Source of the DNA: JBAZHE01 sp041652555
Lineage (GTDB): Bacteria > Patescibacteriota > Patescibacteriia > Patescibacteriales > WJLG01
Direction: 5' to 3'
Length of the DNA: 64,000 bases
Assembly (NCBI GenBank): GCA_041652555.1
Contig: JBAZHE010000005.1
Location: forward strand, 1-64,000
Of this stretch, positions 58,242 to 64,000 are shown in pieces (positions within the stretch are counted from its first letter, which is position 1; each line of letters begins with the position of its first letter). The translations under genes and the position numbers were made by a program. The notes under the pieces are model-generated. The model made no database searches. It was not told where the DNA came from and was given only the letters and a program-made list of their open reading frames with translations.

Positions 58242-58541
58242 ATGCCAGATAACAAAAATCAAGATTTCCAGAGTTTAGGTGCGCTATTTGCTGTTAAAAG
58301 AGCGAAAGCTCCGCCGCCGCCCGCCTATCAATGGCAGGAGTTGGCTTTGCGAGTAATAAGCGAGCTTGGTATTCCACCGTTTAAGAAATCCTCAGTTTTC
58401 AAAGCTTGCCGTGATCACCCTAAAGACTTCATAGAAATTTGCCTTAACGACACTAAGGAATTATGCACGGATGGGCAAAGTTGGAAGTACTTTTTCAAGA
58501 TCATTCAAAATAGAATAAAAGAAAAAAATAATAACCAATAA
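58242..58541 (+). CDS. Hypothetical protein (99 residues)
   Basis: The ATG at 58242 is chosen over the GTG at 58236. A Pro-rich segment (KAPPPPAYQWQELALRVISE) precedes a helical domain (FKKSSVFKACRDHPKDFIEI, NDTKELC, SWKYFFKIIQNRIK). It looks like a conserved small CPR protein, from memory only. A TATAAT box near 58206 lies in the region divergent from def. Confidence 0.6.
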   Translation: MPDNKNQDFQSLGALFAVKRAKAPPPPAYQWQELALRVISELGIPPFKKSSVFKACRDHPKDFIEICLNDTKELCTDGQSWKYFFKIIQNRIKEKNNNQ

Positions 58542-58559
58542 CATTTTAGAGGAGGGGTT

Positions 58560-58954
58560 ATGAAAATTGTTGTTGATTTATATCATAACACGAGGAATGT
58601 TAATTTGAGTGAGGTTTTTTTCTGTATCAGGCTGATGTTCTTCTGTGTGCTTTTACAGAAGAAGAAAGTGCGTTGTTGAAAGTTTATTGTTCTGGTTATG
58701 CGGTGTTATCATCCATTGAGAATTATTTCTCAAATATGTGCATGGTGTCCACTAAAAAGAGAAGAGATAAAAATCTTCTTGTTATAGAGTATGAGGGCAA
58801 TATTTGGAGTGTTATAGAAAAAGAATGGAGTCTTCTTGGATATCTTCAAGAGACGTTCGCTTTTACAAATGATTTTTGTTGTGTTTTTTATTTAAAAGAA
58901 AAAGAGGCTGCCGGCGCAACATTTGATTTTGTTGTAAAAAATATAAAAAAGTAA
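58560..58954 (+). pseudogene. Hypothetical protein with an apparent one-base frameshift
   Basis: GAGGAGGGG stands just before the ATG at 58560, an excellent ribosome-binding site. The frame encodes MKIVVDLYHNTRNVNLSEVF and then stops early, while a second frame continues YQADVLLCAFTEEESALLK... to 58954. One extra T in the seven-T run 58615-58621 joins them into 132 residues without a known motif. Either a consensus error or a slippery tract. Confidence 0.6.
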
Positions 58955-58964
58955 TTTTATCAGT

Positions 58965-58993
58965 AAAAGCGCGGATAGGTAATCCGCGCTTTA
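58965..58993. terminator. Bidirectional terminator between convergent genes
   Basis: AAAAGCGCGGAT / ATCCGCGCTTTA with a 5-nt loop; A- and T-rich flanks on both sides. Confidence 0.7.
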
Positions 58994-59803
58994 TTCTTGT
59001 TCTAAATGTTTATTTAAGTTGAGTAGGGTTGTTAGATAGCCAACCCCGAATGGGGCTTCGTAGACGAAATTTTCCATTCCCCAATCAATTCCAGCACCGC
59101 TTAAAATTCCCAAGAGCACGGCAATTGATTTTAAGCCACAGGGCCTGGCTTCGGAGATTTGCGCCTCTTTAAGAGCTATCATTTCCTCTATTTTTTTGTT
59201 TTGTAAAAGCTCAATTAAGCGTTGATCAAATTTGGCGGCCTTGGGTGAAAAGCCGGCCGGAGAATTTTTTGTTAAGCGATGCGAGAGATCGCCCGAAGCA
59301 ATAACGGCGATTTTTTTCTTTTCGTTGGTTAAAATTTGGCCTATTTTTTCACCAACAACGAAATGTTTTGCTAGAGAAAATTTAGAAATATGAAAAGGGG
59401 AGACTTCCACATCTTTTTCTAAACAGAGGCGGTAAAGCGGTACGCCACAGCCAAAATCTAAAACTTTTTCATTGATAATTCTGATTGGCGTATTTTCTTC
59501 TAATTTTTCTCGAATAACTTGAGTTAATTCCAGGTCGCCACCAATAGCTAATGACAAAGAAAAATCCCCGAATTCTTCAAAATTCAAAGAAAATTCTTTA
59601 GCAACATTAAAAACAAAAAAATCTTTCTCGATTTTTCCGTGCGAGGAAATTATAAAAATAGATTTTATTTTTTCTTGCTTGATCGTCTCCGCGATTTTTT
59701 GGTAGAAATTTTCCGTCTTGGCTAGGCGGGAAATATTTTCTTTGCCAATGGCTGGCACCAAAACAATCGGATGAGGGACAACAGCGGCTATTTTAATAGG
59801 CAT
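58991..59803 (-). CDS. Class III extradiol dioxygenase-like (LigB/Memo superfamily) protein
   Basis: 270 residues. Superfamily pattern: AAVVPHPIVLVPAIGKE with the first His, IISSHGKIEKDFF with the second, VIASGDLSHRL and the C-terminal EARPCGLKSIAVLLG. The usual DHG motif before VPL is here DFG (LDFGCGVPLYRL), so a commonly conserved His is missing and the reaction may differ. Related proteins occur in AMMECR1-Memo-radical SAM modules; no partner is seen here. Confidence 0.78.
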   Translation of the reverse strand: MPIKIAAVVPHPIVLVPAIGKENISRLAKTENFYQKIAETIKQEKIKSIFIISSHGKIEKDFFVFNVAKEFSLNFEEFGDFSLSLAIGGDLELTQVIREKLEENTPIRIINEKVLDFGCGVPLYRLCLEKDVEVSPFHISKFSLAKHFVVGEKIGQILTNEKKKIAVIASGDLSHRLTKNSPAGFSPKAAKFDQRLIELLQNKKIEEMIALKEAQISEARPCGLKSIAVLLGILSGAGIDWGMENFVYEAPFGVGYLTTLLNLNKHLEQE

Positions 59804-59808
59804 ATTTG

Positions 59809-61209
59809 TTAGAAACTTTTTTTATCTATAACTTCTCCGTTTGGATATTTAGCTAGGAATTGCGGGGAAACCGAGATTATGTTTTCCCATTTGTAGCCGA
59901 ATTTTTCAAATACTTGGCCGGAAACAAATGGCCGTTTCATTCCATTCTCCACTAAATAAACCGCTTTAGTTGATGGAGAGGTTAAGAGTTCGCCATCGCT
60001 AAAGAGAATCGGCGTACCGGTTGGGTAAAGATCCAAATCTTTCGGCAAGACTGGGATGATTTTTTTCTTAGCAAATTTATAAGTTAAAAGAGATTTATCA
60101 TGTAGAGGATATTTTATTCCTTCTTCAATCCAGAAAACACCGCCGGTTGTTTTGTCTTGCAATAAGGCGCCGGTTGGATAAGTGGAAGTAGCGGATAAAG
60201 GCACGCCATCAACATAAGAATTTATATCTTCCCAGCTGGCGTTCATAACCTCTTCTGGATTATAGCCGAATGTTTTGAAGACATCAGAAGAGGTGAAGCC
60301 ACGTTTTTTGTCATCAACTAAAAGGAAAATAGTGCCACGTGGAGATTTAATTAGAGAATAATTAGGAAATTTAATCGGTGCGCCAGTTGGGTAGCCGTCT
60401 AAAACGCTTTTATCCACTTGGATTATTTTTTTTTGGTCAAAGCGAGAGGTTAGAGCACTTTTGGCGATGAACGGCCGTTTTTGACCTTTTTTAATTAGCC
60501 AGACACCAGCTTCTCCATTGGCTTGTAAAAGCGAGCCATTAGGGTAGGTTCTGGTAAAATATCGGCGCCACAATTTCCAAAAATTATAATTGCCGTTATA
60601 GACGTGTGGGGTGTAATTGTATAAGCCAGCCGTAGCGCCATTCTCTATGGTAATGGTTAAATCACCTTTAATCGTTGTGGAATAAGGATTGGTAAAAGAA
60701 TAAGTTTTTCCGGCTTGAAAAGAATAATCTTGAGGGCTTTCCAAGTAGTCAAAGAATTGTAAGGTAGCGCTATTTATTTGTTTCCAAATTCCTTGCCAGC
60801 GAGAATTACAACCGCCACCATCTGGACAGCCATAACCGGTGGCCCAATCCAGTGAGCCGGAAGAGGGATTGGCATCTTCAATTAATCCTTGTTCTTTTTG
60901 CAAAAGCACTAAGACAAATTTCGGGCTGATTTTATTTTCCTGACAGCGAGTGTAAATTATTTTAGAAACGCGCATCATTTCATTAGTATTGGGGTCGGCC
61001 ACGGAATAGTTAGCTAAATAACTATTTTTATCTTCTAAAAATTTTTGGATTTCTGCTTCGGTCATAGAATTATAATCCAAAATTTCCGCGTTGCTGATTA
61101 TATTGCCGGGATTAAAATTTGGATCCGGCGCTTCTTGTGCAAAAGCAATTGAACAAAGGGAAATAGTTAAAACAACCGACAAAAGTCCAATTATTATTTT
61201 ATTTTTCAT
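59809..61209 (-). CDS. Secreted repeat protein with a lysozyme-like N-terminal domain
   Basis: 466 residues. Signal peptide MKNKIIIGLLSVVLTISLCS...AFAQ. Residues about 35-215 look like a lysozyme/transglycosylase-type helical domain (KFVLVLLQKEQGLIED, LDWATGYGCPDGGGC, WKQINSATLQFFDYL). The rest is a set of five to six repeats of about 45 residues built on YPTGxxI...GxVxLIxxGxKRPFxS...F, seen near GVWLIKKGQKRPFIA, VFWIEEGIKYPLHD and VYLVENGMKRPFVS. Probably extracytoplasmic, acting on or attached to the envelope. Catalysis unproven. Confidence 0.75.
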   Translation of the reverse strand: MKNKIIIGLLSVVLTISLCSIAFAQEAPDPNFNPGNIISNAEILDYNSMTEAEIQKFLEDKNSYLANYSVADPNTNEMMRVSKIIYTRCQENKISPKFVLVLLQKEQGLIEDANPSSGSLDWATGYGCPDGGGCNSRWQGIWKQINSATLQFFDYLESPQDYSFQAGKTYSFTNPYSTTIKGDLTITIENGATAGLYNYTPHVYNGNYNFWKLWRRYFTRTYPNGSLLQANGEAGVWLIKKGQKRPFIAKSALTSRFDQKKIIQVDKSVLDGYPTGAPIKFPNYSLIKSPRGTIFLLVDDKKRGFTSSDVFKTFGYNPEEVMNASWEDINSYVDGVPLSATSTYPTGALLQDKTTGGVFWIEEGIKYPLHDKSLLTYKFAKKKIIPVLPKDLDLYPTGTPILFSDGELLTSPSTKAVYLVENGMKRPFVSGQVFEKFGYKWENIISVSPQFLAKYPNGEVIDKKSF

Positions 61210-61301
61210 AAATATTTTTATTATTTTTTTAGATATGTTTATTATAGTATATTAGAAAGAATAATTCAATCAATTTTTTAGGTTAACTTTTTTGTAAATG
61301 A

Positions 61302-61310
61302 TGTTATAAT
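61302..61310 (+). promoter_or_regulatory. Extended -10 promoter of the first BRO-N gene
   Basis: TGTTATAAT at 61302-61310, with a weak TTAACT 16 nt upstream at 61283. The leader of about 27 nt contains AATAATTATTAAGATTT, repeated before the second BRO-N gene. Confidence 0.5.
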
Positions 61311-61343
61311 AAAAACAGCAAGAAAAAATAATTATTAAGATTT

Positions 61344-62015
61344 ATGAAAAACGAAAAACAGTTAGCTATTTTTGAAGGTAAAAAAATTCGTCGGATTTGG
61401 GATGAGAAAGAAGAAAAATGGTATTTTTCTATTGTTGATGTGGTTGGTATTTTGTCACAAAGTGTTGCCCCGCAAAACTATTGGAAAGTTTTGAAAAACC
61501 GATTAAAAAAGGAAGGATCTGAGGTGGTTACAAAATGTAACCAACTGAAAATGCAGGCTTCTGACGGGAAATATTATTTAACAGATTCCGCTGATACTGA
61601 AGTCGTTTTGCGTTTAATCCAGTCGGTTCCGTCTCCCAAAGCTGAGCCATTCAAGTTGTGGTTAGCCAAAGTAGGCTATGAACGAATCCAAGAAATAGAA
61701 GATCCTGAATTAGCCGCTCAGCGCGCTAGGAATATTTATCGAGCAAAAGGCTATCCCGAGTCGTGGATCGAAAAACGAATGCGAGGAATTGAAGTCCGCG
61801 AAACTCTAACTAACGAGTGGAAAAACAGGGGAGCCAAGGAGAGTGTAGAATTCGCCATCCTAACTAATGAAATAATGAAAGGTGCTTTTGATATGACCGC
61901 CGAAGGCTATAAGGAATTCAAGGGGCTTAAGCGGGAAAATCTTCGTGACCACATGGAAGACATGGAATTGATTCTGACAATGCTCGGCGAAGCGACAACA
62001 AACAAAATTCATTAA
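61344..62015 (+). CDS. BRO-N domain protein (DinD/antirepressor-like), apparently truncated by a stop
   Basis: 223 residues. The BRO-N region (FEGKKIRRIWDEKEEKWYFS, IVDVVGILS, YWKVLKNRLKKEG) is followed by AKVGYERIQEIEDPELAAQR and NEWKNRGAKESVEFAILTNE, as in the CPR and phage antirepressor family. The TAA at 62013-62015 comes right after LGEATTNKIH. In the same frame the family-like sequence continues (GLPSLKKDAKDGGDLAGRTR...) for 53 codons to a TAG at 62175, so a nonsense mutation is likely. Confidence 0.82.
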   Translation: MKNEKQLAIFEGKKIRRIWDEKEEKWYFSIVDVVGILSQSVAPQNYWKVLKNRLKKEGSEVVTKCNQLKMQASDGKYYLTDSADTEVVLRLIQSVPSPKAEPFKLWLAKVGYERIQEIEDPELAAQRARNIYRAKGYPESWIEKRMRGIEVRETLTNEWKNRGAKESVEFAILTNEIMKGAFDMTAEGYKEFKGLKRENLRDHMEDMELILTMLGEATTNKIH

Positions 62016-62177
62016 GGGCGAGAGTCAAAAGGGCTTCCTTCGCTTAAAAAAGACGCTAAAGACGGCGGTGATTTGGCTGGCAGAACAAGAAAGGATATTG
62101 AAAAGCAAATCGGCAAGCCGGTTATTTCTAAAAAGAATTTCAAAGCTATAAAAAAACAAAAAAAATTAAACCCGTAG
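62016..62177 (+). pseudogene. Conserved C-terminal remainder of the BRO-N gene after the in-frame stop
   Basis: 53 codons in the same frame as the gene above, encoding KKDAKDGGDLAGRTRKDIEK and a basic end. The Gly-Gly...Ala-Gly...Arg-Lys pattern is the usual C-terminus of this family. Confidence 0.6.
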
Positions 62178-62198
62178 GAACAGGGCACTGCCCTGTTC
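62178..62198. repeat. Short GC-rich palindrome
   Basis: GAACAGGGC, loop ACT, GCCCTGTTC. It directly follows the extended BRO-N frame. No T-run, so it is a weak terminator or a small dispersed repeat. Confidence 0.45.
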
Positions 62199-62303
62199 TG
62201 TTGGCTAAGTAGTATAATTTAATTTATCCACCAAACGCTGTTTTTTGTTTTTTAAAATAATGCTATATTGAAAATAGTAAGAATAAAAAATTATTATAAA
62301 ATT

Positions 62304-63263
62304 ATGGAGGGGAAAAACAATCAAATCATTATTTACAGCACCACAGATGGTCAGACTAAAATTGAAGTAAACGTCAAAGAAGAAACAGTCTGGCTAAGCC
62401 AAAAACAGATGGCTGAACTTTTTGATAAAGATGTCAGAACGGTTAATGAGCACATCGGAAATGTTTATAAAGATGCTGAGCTTAGCCAAGATCGAACTAT
62501 CCGGAAATTCCGGATAACTCAAAGTGAAGGTGGAAGATCCGTAGCTAGAGAGATAGAATTTTACAATTTAGATGTTATTATTTCTGTCGGTTATCGGGTA
62601 AGCTCATTGCGTGGGACTCAATTTCGCATCTGGGCTACGCAAAAATTAAAGGAATATATTATTAAGGGTTTTGTGATGGATGATAATCGCTTGGCTAACG
62701 GTGGCGTAGACAAGGGCTATTTCGAGGAATTTGAAGAAAGGATTAGAAGAATCAGGACTTCTGAAGCTAATTTTTATCAAAAAGTAAGAGATGTGTTTGC
62801 CACTAGCGTTGATTATAATTCTAAGGCTGATTACGCCAAAGAATTTTTTGCCACAGTTCAAAATAAATTCCATTACGCCATCACCGGATTAACGGCGGCG
62901 GAAATCGTCTCTAAGCGTATAGATAGTAGCAAGGATAATATGGGGCTGACGAACTGGAAAGGCGAGATTATAACGCGTGACCAAGCTGAAATCGCTAAAA
63001 ATTATTTGGAAGAATTAGAACTAACGCGCCTTAATCTTTTGGTTGAACAATTTTTATCCTTCGCCGAATTGCAAGCTGTGGAAAAGCGGGTGATGTATAT
63101 GAGGGACTGGCAGAAGAAGTTAGATGGATTTTTAATTTTGAATGAAAAGAAAATTTTAGCCGGCTCCGGCAATGTATCGCATAGCCAAATGGAAACGCAG
63201 GTTCGAGTAGAGTTGGAAAAATACAAACGCTTGCTCCCAACTGTTCCGCGTGGTAAAATATAA
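62304..63263 (+). CDS. RhuM family protein
   Basis: 319 residues from the ATG at 62304; the TTG at 62268 is rejected. RhuM signature: IIIYSTTDGQTKIEV, WLSQKQMAELFDKDVRTVNE (helix-turn-helix-like), EFYNLDVIISVGYRVSSLRG, TQFRIWATQKLKEYIIKGF, and the C-terminal FHYAITGLTAAEIVSKRID. The family occurs on islands and in defence or mobile contexts, and its biochemical role is unclear. A TGCTATATT -10-like element lies near 62260. It is flanked by two BRO-N paralogues. Confidence 0.85.
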   Translation: MEGKNNQIIIYSTTDGQTKIEVNVKEETVWLSQKQMAELFDKDVRTVNEHIGNVYKDAELSQDRTIRKFRITQSEGGRSVAREIEFYNLDVIISVGYRVSSLRGTQFRIWATQKLKEYIIKGFVMDDNRLANGGVDKGYFEEFEERIRRIRTSEANFYQKVRDVFATSVDYNSKADYAKEFFATVQNKFHYAITGLTAAEIVSKRIDSSKDNMGLTNWKGEIITRDQAEIAKNYLEELELTRLNLLVEQFLSFAELQAVEKRVMYMRDWQKKLDGFLILNEKKILAGSGNVSHSQMETQVRVELEKYKRLLPTVPRGKI

Positions 63264-63351
63264 GCAGATAAAAAAATCAAAGCAGAAAAAGATTAAAACA
63301 TAATGAAGTATGCACAAGGTTCTCTATTCTGTAATTAAGAAAAAAATAGTA

Positions 63352-63361
63352 GGGGGGGGGG
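63352..63361 (+). repeat. Homopolymer tract of ten G
   Basis: Ten consecutive G in an AT-rich intergenic region, 70 nt upstream of the second BRO-N gene. A tract prone to slippage. Confidence 0.85.
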
Positions 63362-63430
63362 AATACTAAAAACGCTTTTAAGCATAAAATTTAAGGAGGG
63401 TAATAATTTTTAAAATAATTATTAAGATTT

Positions 63431-64000
63431 ATGAAAGATGAAGTAAAAATGGCAATTTTTGAAGGCCAAAAAATCCGGCGTTACTATAATGAAAAAAACG
63501 AAACCTGGTATTTTTCAGTAGTTGATATTGTCTCTGTACTCACGGAAAGTGCTAATCCCACTGACTATTTGAAAAAATTAAGGAAGAGAGATCTTTTACT
63601 TGGCGAGTACATAGGGACAAATTGTCCCCAGGTAGAAATGGCCACGGAAACTGGGAAAAACAGAAAAACCTTAGCAGGAAATCCCGAACATTTATTTAGG
63701 ATTATTCAATCTATTCCTAGTAAAAAAGCGGAGCCTATCAAAATTTGGCTCGCTAAAGTCGGCTATGAAAGAATCCAGGAAGTATCTGACCCAGAAAAGG
63801 CTCTAAATCGTTCAAGAACATATTGGCAAAGAATGGGCCGAAGTGAGAAATGGATACAACAGCGGATGATGGGTCAAGAGATTAGAAATAAATTAACAGA
63901 CTACTGGAAAAATAATGAAGTTGAAGAAAAAAAAGAATACGCTATTTTGACGAATATTATCCATCAAGAATGGAGCGACTTAACCGTTAAAGAACATAAA
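63431..64000 (+). CDS. Second BRO-N domain protein, cut by the window end
   Basis: 190 codons are visible without a stop. It starts MKDEVKMAIFEGQKIRRYYN, then VVDIVSVLTESANPTDYLKK, AKVGYERIQEVSDPEKALNR and WIQQRMMGQEIRNKL. Clear paralogue of the gene at 61344. Its upstream AATAATTATTAAGATTT matches that of the first copy, so leader and gene were duplicated together. A G10 tract precedes it. Confidence 0.85.
   Translation, partial: MKDEVKMAIFEGQKIRRYYNEKNETWYFSVVDIVSVLTESANPTDYLKKLRKRDLLLGEYIGTNCPQVEMATETGKNRKTLAGNPEHLFRIIQSIPSKKAEPIKIWLAKVGYERIQEVSDPEKALNRSRTYWQRMGRSEKWIQQRMMGQEIRNKLTDYWKNNEVEEKKEYAILTNIIHQEWSDLTVKEHK

Overview
The window is AT-rich and gene-dense. It looks like a scaffold from a Candidate Phyla Radiation (Patescibacteria) bacterium, most like the Parcubacteria side. 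The evidence is a compact S10-spc ribosomal cluster without rpmD (uL30), a reduced gene set, many small unknown proteins, a long Gram-positive-type S12 and a short RecO. UGA is used as a stop throughout, so this is not a UGA=Gly lineage. There is one 10-N scaffold gap, inside rpsL.

Layout. 1-7.5 kb is accessory: small membrane proteins (one frameshifted), a complete type III restriction-modification system (mod-res), a decayed KilA-N gene and a SWIM zinc-finger protein. 7.5-24 kb is the translation core: rpsL-rpsG-fusA, an acidic unknown gene, tuf, rpsJ, then rplC through secY. 24-34 kb holds two unknown genes, adk, map, ruvX, recO, aspS, a membrane protein, a YbaK-like protein with a histone-H1-like tail, scpA-scpB and a D-Ala-D-Ala carboxypeptidase. 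34.0-36.6 kb is a diversity-generating retroelement (DGR). 36.7-48.2 kb holds tpiA, a TPR protein, tRNA-Thr and tRNA-Tyr, dnaE, a membrane-anchored unknown, tRNA-Leu, parA-parB and miaB-miaA. 48.2-53.6 kb is mostly minus strand: an ABC-F ATPase, an HD protein, a frameshifted membrane protein, an orphan MazF/PemK-like toxin, a DHFR-like reductase and gatB. 53.7-61.2 kb holds small unknowns, a P-loop kinase, tRNA-Glu, a cold-shock protein, fmt, a DedA protein, def, an extradiol-dioxygenase-like protein and a large secreted repeat protein. 61.3-64 kb is accessory again: two BRO-N proteins flanking a RhuM protein.

The main discovery is the DGR. A 117-nt template repeat (35091-35207) matches the 3' end of an unknown gene (34070-34714) with 15 mismatches, and every one lies at a template adenine. 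The changes hit all ten AAY codons and nothing else. A DGR-type reverse transcriptase and an Avd-like four-helix protein sit beside it. The avd gene is unusual: it runs antisense, overlaps the 3' end of the template repeat and is divergent from the reverse transcriptase gene.

Other themes are: (i) two families of palindromic repeats that sit in frame inside miaA and recO as well as between genes; (ii) several genes whose -10 box lies 6-7 nt from the start codon, implying leaderless mRNAs; (iii) structured leaders at tuf, rpsJ and rplC, including a terminator-like hairpin directly before rplC; (iv) three small genes that each become intact if one T is restored.
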